A stretch of DNA of 64,000 nucleotides from Pseudoxanthomonas suwonensis (GTDB taxonomy: Bacteria > Pseudomonadota > Gammaproteobacteria > Xanthomonadales > Xanthomonadaceae): positions 3,407,118 to 3,471,117 of the forward strand of contig NZ_CP011144.1 of assembly GCF_000972865.1 (NCBI RefSeq). Reading direction: 5' to 3'. Shown here in pieces: positions 1 through 11,696 of this stretch. Position 1 is the first letter of the stretch. The number at the start of each line of letters is the position of its first letter. The position numbers and the translations under genes are program-made. The notes beneath the pieces were generated by a model that ran no database searches, was not told the DNA's origin, and saw only the letters and a list, made by a program, of their open reading frames with translations.

Positions 1-21
1 ACTGAAGTGAGGCCACCCCAG

Positions 22-1391
<1,370 letters not shown>

Positions 1392-1395
<4 letters not shown>

Positions 1396-3641
1396 GCGCG
1401 CAGCCCGTCAATCCGAACCTGCCGCCCGACCACGTCACCGTCTTCATCGACGGGGTTGAGCTGGCCGCGCCCAAGGGCTCGATGATCATCCATGCCGCCG
1501 ACAAGGCCGGCATCCCGATCCCGCGCTTCTGCTACCACGACAAGCTCGCCGTGGCGGCCAATTGCCGCATGTGCCTGGTCGACACCGAGGTCGGCGGGCG
1601 CTCGGCACCGAAGCCGTCGCCGGCCTGCGCCACCCCGGTGATGGACGGCCTGAAGGTCTTCACCCGCAACGAGAAGGCGCTGAAGGCGCAGCGGAACGTG
1701 ATGGAGTTCCTGCTGATCAATCACCCGCTCGACTGCCCGATCTGCGACCAGGGCGGCGAGTGCGAGCTGCAGGACGTCTCGCTCGGCTACGGCCGTTCGG
1801 TCAGCCGCTACGTCGAGCGCAAGCGCGTGGTGCCGGACGAGGACATCGGCCCGCTGGTCGCCACCGAGATGACCCGCTGCATCCAGTGCACCCGTTGCAT
1901 CCGCTTCACCGGCGAGATCGCGGGCACCTACGAGCTGGGCGGCATGTACCGCGGCGAGAACCTGCAGATCGGCACCTACGACGGCAAGCCGCTGACCACC
2001 GAGCTGTCCGGCAACGTCATCGACGTGTGCCCGGTGGGCGCGCTGACCAACAAGGTGTTCCAGTTCCGCGCCCGCCCTTGGGAGCTGACCGCGAAGGAAT
2101 CGCTCGGCTACCACGACGCGATGGGTTCCAACCTGCACCTGCACGTGCGCCGCGGCGAAGTGCTGCGCACCGTGCCGCGCGACAACGAGGCGGTCAACGA
2201 GTGCTGGCTGTCCGACCGCGACCGCTACTCACACCAGGGCCTGTCCGCCGCCGACCGCGCCACCGCGCCGCTGCGCAAGGTGGACGGGCAGTGGCGCGAG
2301 GTCTCCTGGGCCGAGGGCCTGGCCGCGGCGACCGAGATCCTGCGCGCGAACCCGGGCGACGCGCTGGGCGTGCTCGCCCATCCGTCGACCTCGAACGAGG
2401 AGGGCGGCCTGCTGGCGTTGCTGGCCCGGGAACTGGGCAGTGGCAATGTCGACCACCGCATCGCCGCGCGCGACTTCTCCGACGCCGCTGTGGCCGAGCC
2501 GTTCGCATTGCCGCTGGCCGAGGTCGGCCAGGCCGACGTGATCGTGCTGGTCGGCACGAACCTGCGCCATGAACTGCCGCTGCTGCACGCGCGCCTGCGC
2601 CAGGCCCAGGTCAAGCGAAATGCGCGCATCCACGCGGTCAACCCGGTGGACTTCGATTTCACCTTCGACCTGGCCGGCAAGGCCATCGTGCCGCCGTCGC
2701 GCTTCGCCGAAGCGCTGGGCGACGCCGCGCTGCGCGAAGCGGCCAAGGACGCGACCCGCGCGGTGGTGATCGTCGGCGCGATCGCCGAGAACCATCCGCA
2801 GGCGGCCGCGATCCGCGCCGCCGCGCGCGAGTTCGTGACCGCCACCGGCGCCTCGCTGTGCCGGATCCCGCAGGGCGCCAATGCCGTGGGCCTGGCCCGT
2901 GCGGGCGTGCTGCCGGCCGCGCGCGACGTGGTCGGGATGTTCGCCGAGCCACGCGCCGCCTACCTGCTGTACGGCATCGAACCTGGCCTGGACTTCGCCG
3001 ACACCGCTGCTGCGCTGAAGGCGCTGAACGCGGCGCAGGTGGTGGCCTTCAGCCACTTTGCCTGCGAGTCCACCCGCGCGGTGGCCGACGTGATCCTGCC
3101 GGTCGGCGCGCTGCCGGAAATCGAGGCGACGCTGACCAACCTGGACGGCATCGAGCAGGCCGCGCACGCCGGCGGCAAGCTGCCGGGCCAGGCCCGCGAG
3201 GGCTGGCGCGTGCTGCGCGCGCTGGGCGGCGAACTGGGCCTGCCGGGCTTCGAGTTCACCGACCTGGCCGGCGCGCGCGCGCTGCTGGAGGGCGGGCACC
3301 GGGTCGATGTCAGCGCCGGCCGCGCCGGCAACGCCGGCACGGGCGGGCTCGAGCTGGCCCTGGTCCCGGCGATCTACCGCACCGATGCGGTGGTCCGCCG
3401 CGCGCCTGCCTTGCAGGCGCATCCGCTCAACGTCGAGGCGCGCATCGTGCTGAACCCGGCCGATGCCGGCGTCGCCGGCCTGGCCGGCGGCACGGTGGCC
3501 AAGGTCAGGGGCGCCAGCGGCACGGCGACGCTGCCGGTGGAAGTGGACGACCGCGTCGCGGCGGGCGTGGCATGGATCGAGGGCGGCCACGGCGCCACCG
3601 CGCCGCTGGGCGCGGGCCGGGTCGAGGTGGTGAAGGCATGA
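1392..3641 (+). CDS. nuoG: NADH-quinone oxidoreductase subunit G
   Basis: Large iron-sulfur subunit of complex I (749 aa). The GTG start overlaps the nuoF stop (GTGA). N-terminal [2Fe-2S] cysteines are 47, 58, 61 and 79. The His-ligated N5 cluster is H111, C115, C118, C124. N4 is C163, C166, C169, C213. The extra N7 cluster of E. coli NuoG (CxxCxxxC after the third motif) is not visible: the region reads [13 protein letters not shown], so this is the N7-lacking type. The molybdopterin-oxidoreductase-like C-terminal half has no expected catalytic role. The stop overlaps nuoH. Confidence 0.97.
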
Positions 3642-4729
3642 ACGAGCTGCTGATCAACGCGGTCGCCCCGCTGCGCGAATGGTTCTTCGGGCTGGGCGAG
3701 CTCGGCCCGGCGATCTGGATCGTGCTCAAGATCCTGGCGATCGCCATGCCGGTGATCATCTCGGTGGCGTTCTACGTGGTCTGGGAACGCAAGCTGATCG
3801 GCTGGATGCACGTGCGCCACGGGCCGATGTACGTGGGCATGGGCATCTTCCAGGCCTTCGCCGACGTGTTCAAGCTGCTGTTCAAGGAAGTCATCCAGCC
3901 TTCCAGCGCGCACAAGACCATGTACCTGCTGGCGCCGCTGATCGTGCTGGCGCCGGCGTTCGCGGCCTGGGCGGTGGTTCCGCTCGACTACCAGCTGGTC
4001 CTGTCCAACGCCAATGCTGGCCTGCTGTATCTGCTGGCGATGACCTCGCTGGGCGTGTACGGCGTGATCATCGCCGGCTGGGCCTCGAACTCGAAGTACG
4101 CGTTCCTGGGCGCGATGCGCTCGGCCGCGCAGGTGGTCAGCTACGAGATCGCGATGGGCTTCGCCCTGGTCGGCGTGATGATCGCCGCCGGCAGCCTGAA
4201 CCTGAGCGAGATCGTGCTGGCGCAGTCGGGCAACGCCGGCTTCTTCGAGTGGTTCTGGCTGCCGCTGCTGCCGCTGTTCGTCGTCTACTGGGTGTCGGGC
4301 GTGGCCGAGACCAATCGCGCGCCGTTCGACGTGGTCGAGGGCGAGTCGGAGATCGTGGCCGGGCACATGGTCGAGTATTCGGGCTCCGCGTTCGCGCTGT
4401 TCTTCCTGGCCGAGTACGCCAACATGATCCTGGTCAGCTTCCTGATCACGATCTTCTTCATGGGCGGCTGGCTGAGCCCGATCCAGGGCTGGGTCACCGG
4501 CGACGTGTCGCCGTGGATCGACTGGATCTGGAAGGGCGGCTGGCCGTGGACGCTGCTGAAGGTGTTCTTCTTCGCCAGCGCCTACATCTGGTTCCGCGCC
4601 AGCTTCCCGCGCTACCGCTACGACCAGATCATGCGCCTGGGCTGGAAGGTCTTCATACCGATCACGATCGCCTGGATCGCGGTCACCGCGCTGCTGGTGT
4701 TCTATGGCGTGTTCGAGAAGGGCGCCTGA
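3638..4729 (+). CDS. nuoH: NADH-quinone oxidoreductase subunit H
   Basis: Membrane subunit at the quinone-binding junction of complex I (363 aa, about eight hydrophobic helices). Family hallmarks are the N-terminal [16 protein letters not shown] segment, the [19 protein letters not shown] loop that lines the quinone cavity, and the C-terminal [18 protein letters not shown]. The ATG overlaps the nuoG stop (ATGA), consistent with translational coupling. The conserved acidic loop residues needed for coupling are present. Confidence 0.98.
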   Translation: MNELLINAVAPLREWFFGLGELGPAIWIVLKILAIAMPVIISVAFYVVWERKLIGWMHVRHGPMYVGMGIFQAFADVFKLLFKEVIQPSSAHKTMYLLAPLIVLAPAFAAWAVVPLDYQLVLSNANAGLLYLLAMTSLGVYGVIIAGWASNSKYAFLGAMRSAAQVVSYEIAMGFALVGVMIAAGSLNLSEIVLAQSGNAGFFEWFWLPLLPLFVVYWVSGVAETNRAPFDVVEGESEIVAGHMVEYSGSAFALFFLAEYANMILVSFLITIFFMGGWLSPIQGWVTGDVSPWIDWIWKGGWPWTLLKVFFFASAYIWFRASFPRYRYDQIMRLGWKVFIPITIAWIAVTALLVFYGVFEKGA

Positions 4730-4732
4730 CCG

Positions 4733-5221
4733 ATGAACAAAGTCGTCCACTACTTCAAGAGCCTGATGCTGCTGGAGCTGCTCCAGGGCCTGGGGCTGAC
4801 CTTCCGGTACCTGTTCCGTCCCAAGTACACGCTGATGTACCCGATGGAGAAGTTCCCGCAGTCGCCGCGCTTCCGCGGCCTGCACGCGCTGCGCCGCTAC
4901 CCGAACGGCGAGGAGCGCTGCATCGCCTGCAAGCTGTGCGAGGCGGTGTGCCCGGCGCTGGCCATCACCATCGATTCGACCCGGCGCGAGGACGGCACCC
5001 GCCGCACCACGCGCTACGACATCGACCTGTTCAAGTGCATCTACTGCGGCTTCTGCGAGGAAAGCTGCCCGGTGGATTCGATCGTGGAGACGCACGTGCT
5101 GGAGTACCACTTCGAGAAGCGCGGCGAGAACATCGTCACCAAGCCGCAGCTGCTGGCGATCGGCGACCGCCTGGAGGCGGAGATCGCCGAGCGCCGCGCC
5201 GCCGACGCCGCCTACCGCTGA
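4733..5221 (+). CDS. nuoI: NADH-quinone oxidoreductase subunit I
   Basis: Carries the N6a and N6b [4Fe-4S] clusters that pass electrons towards N2 and quinone. Two complete ferredoxin motifs are visible: C63, C66, C69, C73 ([12 protein letters not shown]) and C102, C105, C108, C112 ([12 protein letters not shown]). Each motif's last cysteine serves the other cluster in this family. Length 162 aa is normal for proteobacterial NuoI. It follows nuoH by three bases and precedes nuoJ by seven. Confidence 0.98.
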   Translation: MNKVVHYFKSLMLLELLQGLGLTFRYLFRPKYTLMYPMEKFPQSPRFRGLHALRRYPNGEERCIACKLCEAVCPALAITIDSTRREDGTRRTTRYDIDLFKCIYCGFCEESCPVDSIVETHVLEYHFEKRGENIVTKPQLLAIGDRLEAEIAERRAADAAYR

Positions 5222-5228
5222 GGCCACG

Positions 5229-5873
5229 ATGGACTGGATCAAGATCGCCTTCTACGCCTTCGCCGCCACCGCGGTCGTATCCGCCGGCGCCGTGATCAGC
5301 GTGCGCAACCCGGTCAACGCGGTGCTGTGCCTGATCCTCACCTTCTTCTCGGTGGCCTGCGTGTGGCTGCTGGTCGGCGCCGAGTTCCTCGGCGTGGCCC
5401 TGATCCTGGTCTACGTCGGCGCGGTGATGGTGCTGTTCCTGTTCGTGGTGATGATGCTGGACATCGACGTGGCCGCCCTGCGCGAGGGTTGGGTGAAGTT
5501 CCTGCCGGTCGGGCTGCTGGTCGCGGTGGTGATGCTGGTGCAGATGCTGGCCCTGATCGGGGTGAAGGCCCGCGCCGCCGCGCCGTTCCCGGACAACGCC
5601 GCCTCGGCCGCCGCCGACCTGTCCAACACCAAGTGGCTGGCCGGTTACCTGTTCACCGACTTCATCCTGCCGTTCGAGTTCGCCGCGGTGATCCTGACCG
5701 TGGCGGTGATCGCGGCGGTGATGATCACCCTGCGCAAGCGCACCGGGATCAAGACCCAGAACCCGTCCGAGCAGTCGCGGGTCAAGGCCGGCGACCGCCT
5801 GCGGATGGTGTCGATGCCGGCGGAGAAGCCGGCGCCGGCCGCCGCGCCGGCGGAAGGGGAGGGCCAGGCATGA
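5229..5873 (+). CDS. nuoJ: NADH-quinone oxidoreductase subunit J
   Basis: Membrane subunit of the proton-pumping arm (214 aa). It has the typical five hydrophobic helices, including the conserved [20 protein letters not shown] region (about residues 51-70), where a pi-bulge helix sits in complex I structures. After the last helix there is an extended polar, Ala/Pro-rich cytoplasmic tail (about residues 175-214) ending in an alternating Pro/Ala stretch, which is low complexity. Its stop overlaps the nuoK start. Confidence 0.96.
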   Translation: MDWIKIAFYAFAATAVVSAGAVISVRNPVNAVLCLILTFFSVACVWLLVGAEFLGVALILVYVGAVMVLFLFVVMMLDIDVAALREGWVKFLPVGLLVAVVMLVQMLALIGVKARAAAPFPDNAASAAADLSNTKWLAGYLFTDFILPFEFAAVILTVAVIAAVMITLRKRTGIKTQNPSEQSRVKAGDRLRMVSMPAEKPAPAAAPAEGEGQA

Positions 5874-6181
5874 TCGGCATTACTCTCGGACACCTGCTCG
5901 CGCTCGGCGCGGTCCTGTTCTGCATCAGCATGGCCGGCATCTTCCTCAACCGGAAGAACGTCATCGTCCTGCTGATGTCGATCGAGCTGATGCTGTTGGC
6001 GGTCAACATCAACTTCATCGCGTTCTCGCGCGAGCTGGGCGATGCGGCCGGGCAGATCTTCGTGTTCTTCATCCTGACGGTGGCCGCCGCGGAGGCGGCC
6101 ATCGGCCTGGCGATCCTGGTCGCGCTGTTCCGTACCCGCGGCACGATCAACGTCGGCGAGGTGGATACGCTCAAGGGCTGA
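5870..6181 (+). CDS. nuoK: NADH-quinone oxidoreductase subunit K
   Basis: Small antiporter-like (MrpC-like) membrane subunit, 103 aa with three helices. The two buried glutamates typical of NuoK are present, in [13 protein letters not shown] and in the [17 protein letters not shown] segment. The ATG overlaps the nuoJ stop (ATGA). The TGA stop runs directly into a perfect inverted repeat at 6181-6211, so transcript structure starts at the stop codon. nuoL follows after 253 bases, the largest gap in the nuo operon here. Confidence 0.97.
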   Translation: MIGITLGHLLALGAVLFCISMAGIFLNRKNVIVLLMSIELMLLAVNINFIAFSRELGDAAGQIFVFFILTVAAAEAAIGLAILVALFRTRGTINVGEVDTLKG

Positions 6182-6278
6182 GCCCGATCGAACCACTGGT
6201 TCGATCGGGCTCAACGCCCGGCCATGGATGGCCGGGCAGGGTTCTCCGGAGCCCACGCGGTACCGCCATGGATGGCGG
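6181..6278. repeat. Three consecutive hairpins in the nuoK-nuoL gap
   Basis: Three inverted repeats follow one another. 6181-6195 pairs with 6197-6211 (15 bp, one-base centre). GCCCGGCCAT at 6216-6225 pairs with ATGGCCGGGC at 6228-6237. CCGCCAT at 6263-6269 pairs with ATGGCGG at 6272-6278. None is followed by a T-run, so they are not intrinsic terminators; RNA stabilisation or processing within the nuo transcript is possible. The GGCCATGGATGGCC core of the second hairpin is the reverse complement of an inner hairpin in the composite repeat at 63217-63307. The remaining 6279-6434 shows no gene. Confidence 0.6.
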
Positions 6279-6434
6279 GGAACCAACGATTGCACGGCGC
6301 TTCGGCTTTGAAGCAGCCACCCGGCAAGGCAGCGCGCCGGCAGAAGTTTGGAAGTTGCGGCATGCGCCCGCGGCGGACCCCGGTCCGCGCGGCCGGAAGC
6401 ATCGACAGGCACGTACTGGAACAGACGGCACACC

Positions 6435-8603
6435 ATGATCATCTCCAAAACCCACCTGCTGCTGATCGTGCTGGCCCCGTTGCTGGGCAGCATCATCGCG
6501 GGTCTGTTCGGACGCCAGGTCGGCCGCAAGGGCGCGCAGTTCGCGACGATCCTCGGCGTGGCGGTCAGCTGTGCGCTGTCGTCCTGGGTGCTGTACCAGC
6601 TGGTGGCCGGCGGCGCCTCGCCGTTCAACCAGAACGTCTACACCTTCTTCGAGGTGGGCAATTACTCGGCCCATGTCGGCTTCATGGTCGACCGCCTGAG
6701 CGCCATGATGATGGTGGTGGTCACCTTCGTCTCGCTGCTGGTCCACATCTACACCATCGGCTACATGGCCGACGACCCGGGTTACCAGCGCTTCTTCAGC
6801 TACATCTCGCTGTTCACCTTCAGCATGCTGATGCTGGTGATGAGCAACAACTTCCTGCAGCTGTTCTTCGGCTGGGAAGCGGTGGGCCTGGTCTCGTACC
6901 TGCTGATCGGCTTCTGGTTCAAGCGGCCGAGCGCGGTGTTCGCCAACATGAAGGCGTTCCTGGTCAACCGCGTGGGCGACTTCGGCTTCCTGCTGGGCAT
7001 CGCCGGCGTGCTGCTGTGGTTCGGCACCCTGGACTACGCCACCGTGTTCGCCAAGGCGCCGGAGCTGCGGGGTGCCTACGTGCAGATCTTCGAGGGACAC
7101 GCCTGGAGCGTGGCCACGATCATCTGCGTATGCCTGTTCATCGGCGCGATGGGCAAGTCGGCGCAGGTGCCGCTGCACGTCTGGCTGCCGGACTCGATGG
7201 AAGGCCCGACCCCGATCTCGGCGCTGATCCATGCCGCGACGATGGTGACCGCGGGCATCTTCATGGTCGCGCGCATGTCGCCGCTGTTCGAGCTTTCGGA
7301 CGCCGCGCTGGCCTTCGTGCTGTTCGTCGGCGCGACCACCGCGTTCTTCATGGGTCTGATCGGCATCGTCCAGAACGACATCAAGCGCGTGGTCGCCTAT
7401 TCGACCCTGTCGCAGCTGGGCTACATGACCGTGGCGCTGGGCGTGTCGGCGTATTCCGGCGCGGTGTACCACCTGATGACCCACGCCTTCTTCAAGGCAC
7501 TGCTGTTCCTGGCGGCCGGCTCGGTGATCATCGGCATGCACCACGAGCAGGACATGCGCAAGATGGGTGGCCTGCGCAAGTACATGCCGATCACCTACTG
7601 GACCAGCGTGCTCGGCACCCTGGCCTTGATCGGCACGCCGTTCTTCTCCGGCTTCTACTCCAAGGACACGATCATCGAGGCCGCTGCGCACCACGCGCAC
7701 GCCGTCGACGGCGCGACGGGCTGGGCATGGTTCATCCCCAACTATGCCTACTGGGCGGTGCTGGGCGGCGTGATCGTGACCAGCTTCTACAGCTTCCGCC
7801 TGCTGTTCCTGACCTTCCACGGCCGGGAGCGCTTCCGCGACCCGCAGGTCGAGCACGTCCAGTCGCACGGCGCCTCGGCGCATACCGACGCCGAGGCGCA
7901 GGTCCACGCGCACGACGACGGTGACCACGGCCATGGCAGCCACGACGACCATGGCCACCATGGCTCGCACGAACCGCATGAATCGCCCTGGGTGGTGACC
8001 GTGCCGCTGATCCTGCTGGCGATTCCGTCGGTGCTGATCGGCTTCTTCACCGCCGGTCCGATGCTGTTCGGCACCGACTGGCTGGGTGCCCGCCATGAAG
8101 CGGCGATCCCGGGTCAGCTGGTGACCTACTTCACCGGTGCCATCGACTTCATCGATCCTGCGCGCGACACCGTCGCCGCGGTCGGCGAGGAGTACTGGCA
8201 CGGTCCGGTCGCCTACGCCCTGCACGGCATGCTGATGCCGGCGTTCTGGCTGACCGTGGCCGGCTTCCTGCTGGCGGCGCTGCTGTACCTGTGGAAGCCG
8301 GACCTGGCCGGCCGCGCGCGCCGCGCGTTCGCGCCGGTGGTGCGGGTCCTCGAGGAGAAGTACGGCTTCGACAAGCTGTGGATCGACGGCTTCGCCGCCG
8401 GTGGCGTCAAGCTGGGCCGGATCTCGCGCTGGATCGACAGCACCGTGATCGACGGCTTCTTCGTCAACGGCAGCGCGCGCGTGGTCGACCTGGCGGCGAC
8501 CCTGCTGCGCCGCACCCAATCCGGTTACCTCTACCACTACGCCTTCGCCATGATCATCGGCCTGATCGCACTTCTGGCCGTGCTCATGCGTTTCTGGCAA
8601 TGA
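6435..8603 (+). CDS. nuoL: NADH-quinone oxidoreductase subunit L
   Basis: Largest antiporter-like proton-pumping subunit of complex I (722 aa), including the lateral helix and C-terminal helix. Typical motifs include the FFGWEAVGLVSYLLIGFWF stretch, the QVPLHVWLPDSMEGPTPISA broken-helix region and THAFFKALLFLAAGSVI. The ATG at 6435 (MIISKTHLL) begins the first hydrophobic helix; longer in-frame starts would read the upstream hairpin region. An unusual His-rich loop occupies residues 474-515, with 13 histidines in 42 residues, between two membrane helices. The rest of the protein is ordinary. Confidence 0.97.
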   Translation: MIISKTHLLLIVLAPLLGSIIAGLFGRQVGRKGAQFATILGVAVSCALSSWVLYQLVAGGASPFNQNVYTFFEVGNYSAHVGFMVDRLSAMMMVVVTFVSLLVHIYTIGYMADDPGYQRFFSYISLFTFSMLMLVMSNNFLQLFFGWEAVGLVSYLLIGFWFKRPSAVFANMKAFLVNRVGDFGFLLGIAGVLLWFGTLDYATVFAKAPELRGAYVQIFEGHAWSVATIICVCLFIGAMGKSAQVPLHVWLPDSMEGPTPISALIHAATMVTAGIFMVARMSPLFELSDAALAFVLFVGATTAFFMGLIGIVQNDIKRVVAYSTLSQLGYMTVALGVSAYSGAVYHLMTHAFFKALLFLAAGSVIIGMHHEQDMRKMGGLRKYMPITYWTSVLGTLALIGTPFFSGFYSKDTIIEAAAHHAHAVDGATGWAWFIPNYAYWAVLGGVIVTSFYSFRLLFLTFHGRERFRDPQVEHVQSHGASAHTDAEAQVHAHDDGDHGHGSHDDHGHHGSHEPHESPWVVTVPLILLAIPSVLIGFFTAGPMLFGTDWLGARHEAAIPGQLVTYFTGAIDFIDPARDTVAAVGEEYWHGPVAYALHGMLMPAFWLTVAGFLLAALLYLWKPDLAGRARRAFAPVVRVLEEKYGFDKLWIDGFAAGGVKLGRISRWIDSTVIDGFFVNGSARVVDLAATLLRRTQSGYLYHYAFAMIIGLIALLAVLMRFWQ

Positions 8604-8622
8604 CCGCACGGAAGAACGAGAC

Positions 8623-10134
8623 GTGGCGAACACGCATCTGCTGAGTGTCCTGATCTGGCTGCCGGTCATCGGTGGCGCGCTGATCCTCGCCCTGGGCGAG
8701 GCGCGCGCGTCGGCCGCCCGCTGGGCCTCCGTGACGGTGGCCCTGGTCACCTTCCTGGCCAGCCTGCGGCTGCTGACCGGCTTCGACTACGCCGACCCGG
8801 GCATGCAGTTCGTCGAACGGCACGCCTGGATCCCGGCCTGGGGCATCCACTACAACCTGGGCGTGGACGGCATTGCGATCGCGCTGATCCTGCTGACCAC
8901 CCTGGTCGGCCTGCTCGCGCTGATCGGCGCCTGGGGCGTGGTCAACAAGCGCGTGCACCAGTACGTGGCCTCGTTCCTGATCCTGCAGGGCGTGACCGTC
9001 GGCATCTTCGCCGCCACCGACGCGATCCTGTTCTACGTGTTCTTCGAGGCGATGCTGATCCCGATGTTCCTGATCATCGGCGTCTGGGGCGGGCCGCGCC
9101 GCATCTACGCGGCGATGAAGTTCTTCCTGTACACCTTCCTCGGCTCGGTGCTGATGCTGGTGGCGCTGGTCTACCTGTACATCAAGGGCGGCAGCTTCCA
9201 GCTCGCCGACCTGTACGCGCTGCCGCTCACGGCCAGGGAACAGACCTGGATCTTCTTCGCCTTCATGATCGCCTTCGCGGTCAAGGTGCCGATGTTCCCG
9301 GTCCACACCTGGTTGCCTGACGCGCACGTGGAGGCGCCGACCGCCGGTTCGGTGATCCTGGCGGCGATCGCGCTGAAGATCGGCGGCTACGGCTTCCTGC
9401 GCTTCAACCTGCCGATCACCCCGGACGCCGGCCACGAGTGGGCCTGGCTGGTGATCGCGCTGTCGCTGATCGCGGTGGTCTACGTCGGCCTGGTCGCGCT
9501 GGTCCAGGACGACATGAAGAAGCTGGTCGCGTACTCATCGGTCGCACACATGGGCTTCGTCACCCTGGGCACCTTCATCGTCTTCACCCTGGTCCGCGAC
9601 TTCGGCTCGCTCGACGCGGCGCGGCTGGGCCTGCAGGGCGCGATGGTGCAGATGGTCTCGCACGGCTTCGTCTCCGGCGCGATGTTCACCTGCATCGGCG
9701 TCCTCTATGACCGCATGCACAGCCGCCGCATCTCCGACTACGGCGGCGTGGCCAACGTGATGCCGTGGTTCGCCGCCTTCGCCATGCTGTTCTTCATGGC
9801 CAACGCGGGCCTGCCGGGTACCAGCGGCTTCGTCGGCGAGTTCATGGTGATCCTGGCCAGCTTCCAGAAGCACCCGGTCATCGCGTTCCTGGCCGCTACC
9901 ACCCTGGTGATCACCGCCGCCTACACCCTGTGGCTCTACAAGCGGGTGTTCTTCGGCGAGGTCGGCAATGCGCACGTGGCCGAGATGAAGGACCTCGACA
10001 CCCGCGAGACGCTGGTCCTGGGCGTGTTCGCCGCCGGCGTGCTGCTGCTGGGCGTGTGGCCCAAGCCGCTGACCGACCTGATGGAGCCGTCGATCGCGCA
10101 ACTGGCGATCCAGATCGCCACCAGCAAGCTGTAA
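8623..10134 (+). CDS. nuoM: NADH-quinone oxidoreductase subunit M
   Basis: Second antiporter-like proton-pumping subunit (503 aa). The GTG start (MANTHLLSVLIWLP) is preceded by GGAAG. Typical features are the FFEAMLIPMFLIIGVWGG helix bearing the essential glutamate, KVPMFPVHTWLPDAHVEAPT, the LVAYSSVAHMGFVTLG segment and the LPGTSGFVGEF motif. It lies 19 bases after nuoL and 13 bases before nuoN, in one operon. Confidence 0.97.
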   Translation: MANTHLLSVLIWLPVIGGALILALGEARASAARWASVTVALVTFLASLRLLTGFDYADPGMQFVERHAWIPAWGIHYNLGVDGIAIALILLTTLVGLLALIGAWGVVNKRVHQYVASFLILQGVTVGIFAATDAILFYVFFEAMLIPMFLIIGVWGGPRRIYAAMKFFLYTFLGSVLMLVALVYLYIKGGSFQLADLYALPLTAREQTWIFFAFMIAFAVKVPMFPVHTWLPDAHVEAPTAGSVILAAIALKIGGYGFLRFNLPITPDAGHEWAWLVIALSLIAVVYVGLVALVQDDMKKLVAYSSVAHMGFVTLGTFIVFTLVRDFGSLDAARLGLQGAMVQMVSHGFVSGAMFTCIGVLYDRMHSRRISDYGGVANVMPWFAAFAMLFFMANAGLPGTSGFVGEFMVILASFQKHPVIAFLAATTLVITAAYTLWLYKRVFFGEVGNAHVAEMKDLDTRETLVLGVFAAGVLLLGVWPKPLTDLMEPSIAQLAIQIATSKL

Positions 10135-10147
10135 GGATTTCCCGAAG

Positions 10148-11596
10148 ATGACCATCCCCTCTGCCATGCCGACCGCCGCCGACCTGCTGCCGCTGCTGCC
10201 GGAGCTGGTGCTGATCGGCGGCGCCTTCACCCTGCTGATCGCCGACCTGTTCATCGAGGCCCGGCACAAGGTCTGGACCCACTTCCTGTCGGTGCTGATC
10301 CTGGTGGTGGTGCTGGCGATGCTGGCCACCGGCACGGGCGGGCAGGGCACGGTGTTCAACGGCATGTTCGTGCGCGATACCGCCGCCGACGTGATGAAGC
10401 TGGCGATCGTGCTGATGAGCGGCCTAACCCTGGTCTATGGCTGGAGCTACCTGCGCGAGCGCAAGCTGTACCAGGGCGAGATCCCGGTGCTGGTGCTGTT
10501 CGCCACCGCCGGCATGATGATGCTGGTCTCGGCCGGCAGCCTGGTCATGGTCTACCTGGGCCTGGAACTGCTGGCGCTGTGCTCCTACGCGCTGGTCGCC
10601 GCCGACCGCGACAACGGCAAGGCCACCGAGGCGGCGATGAAGTACATCGTGCTCGGCTCGCTGGCTTCGGGCCTGCTGCTGTACGGCATGTCGCTGCTCT
10701 ACGGCGCCACCGGCACCCTGCACCTGGACGCGATCAACGCCGCCATCGCCACCTCAGACGAGCGCACCTTGCTGCTGACCGGCACGGTGTTCATGGTCGC
10801 CGGCGTGGCGTTCAAGCTCGGCGCCGCGCCGTTCCACATGTGGCTGCCGGACGTGTACCAGGGCGCCACCGCGCCGGTCGCGCTGTTCGTCAGTTCGGCG
10901 CCCAAGCTGGCCGCCTTCGGCATGGCCTGGCGCCTGCTGGAAACGGGCGTGGGCCCGCTGGCTGACGAATGGAAGTGGCTGCTGGCCGGCCTGGCCGCGA
11001 TCTCGCTGGTGGTCGGCAACCTGATGGCCATCGCCCAGTCCAATCTCAAGCGCATGCTGGCGTACTCGACCGTTTCGCACATCGGCTTCCTGCTGATGGG
11101 CCTGGCCGGCGGCGACGAGCGCGGCTACGCGGCGGCGCTGTTCTACGCGATCGCCTACGCGCTGATGTCGACCGCGGCCTTCGGCGCGATCATCGCGCTG
11201 TCGCGGCAGGGCTTCGAGGCCGAGAACATCGACGACTTCAAGGGCCTGAACGCGCGCAACCCGTGGATGGCGGGCCTGGTCCTCTGCATCATGGCCTCGC
11301 TGGCCGGCGTGCCGCCGTTCCTGGGCTTCTGGACCAAGCTGGCGGTGCTCGGCGCGGCGGTGCAGGGCGGGATGCTGTGGCTGGCGCTGCTGGGCGTGGC
11401 CTGCGCGGTGGTCGGCGCGTTCTACTACCTGCGCGTGATCAAGGTGATGTACTTCGACGAGCCGGTCGGCGCGCCGCTGCCGGCGCACAACGACCGCGTG
11501 CTGGGCATCGTCCTGGGCGTGAACTCGCTGGCGCTGCTGGTGCTGCCGCTGGGCCTGAATCCGATCCTGGCGTGGTGCCAGCGCGCATTCATGTGA
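10148..11596 (+). CDS. nuoN: NADH-quinone oxidoreductase subunit N
   Basis: Third antiporter-like proton-pumping subunit and last gene of the nuo operon (482 aa). Characteristic stretches are the YLGLELLALCSYALVA helix with the conserved glutamate, FKLGAAPFHMWLPDVYQGA and RMLAYSTVSHIGFLLMGLAG. AAGGATTT lies upstream of the ATG. An intrinsic terminator follows 48 bases after the stop, which closes the operon. Confidence 0.97.
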   Translation: MTIPSAMPTAADLLPLLPELVLIGGAFTLLIADLFIEARHKVWTHFLSVLILVVVLAMLATGTGGQGTVFNGMFVRDTAADVMKLAIVLMSGLTLVYGWSYLRERKLYQGEIPVLVLFATAGMMMLVSAGSLVMVYLGLELLALCSYALVAADRDNGKATEAAMKYIVLGSLASGLLLYGMSLLYGATGTLHLDAINAAIATSDERTLLLTGTVFMVAGVAFKLGAAPFHMWLPDVYQGATAPVALFVSSAPKLAAFGMAWRLLETGVGPLADEWKWLLAGLAAISLVVGNLMAIAQSNLKRMLAYSTVSHIGFLLMGLAGGDERGYAAALFYAIAYALMSTAAFGAIIALSRQGFEAENIDDFKGLNARNPWMAGLVLCIMASLAGVPPFLGFWTKLAVLGAAVQGGMLWLALLGVACAVVGAFYYLRVIKVMYFDEPVGAPLPAHNDRVLGIVLGVNSLALLVLPLGLNPILAWCQRAFM

Positions 11597-11644
11597 TTCC
11601 AGTGTCGGCCTCAGGGTCGGCACGAGACATCCAGGCGATCCAGG

Positions 11645-11682
11645 GAAGCCCCCGGTGCCAGAGCATCGGGGGTTCTTCTTTT
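11645..11682 (+). terminator. Intrinsic terminator of the nuo operon
   Basis: CCCCCG (11649-11654) pairs with CGGGGG (11667-11672), extended by G-T and A-T pairs, followed by TTCTTCTTTT. It lies 48 bases downstream of the nuoN stop. Confidence 0.75.
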
Positions 11683-11696
11683 GCACGACCGTCATT

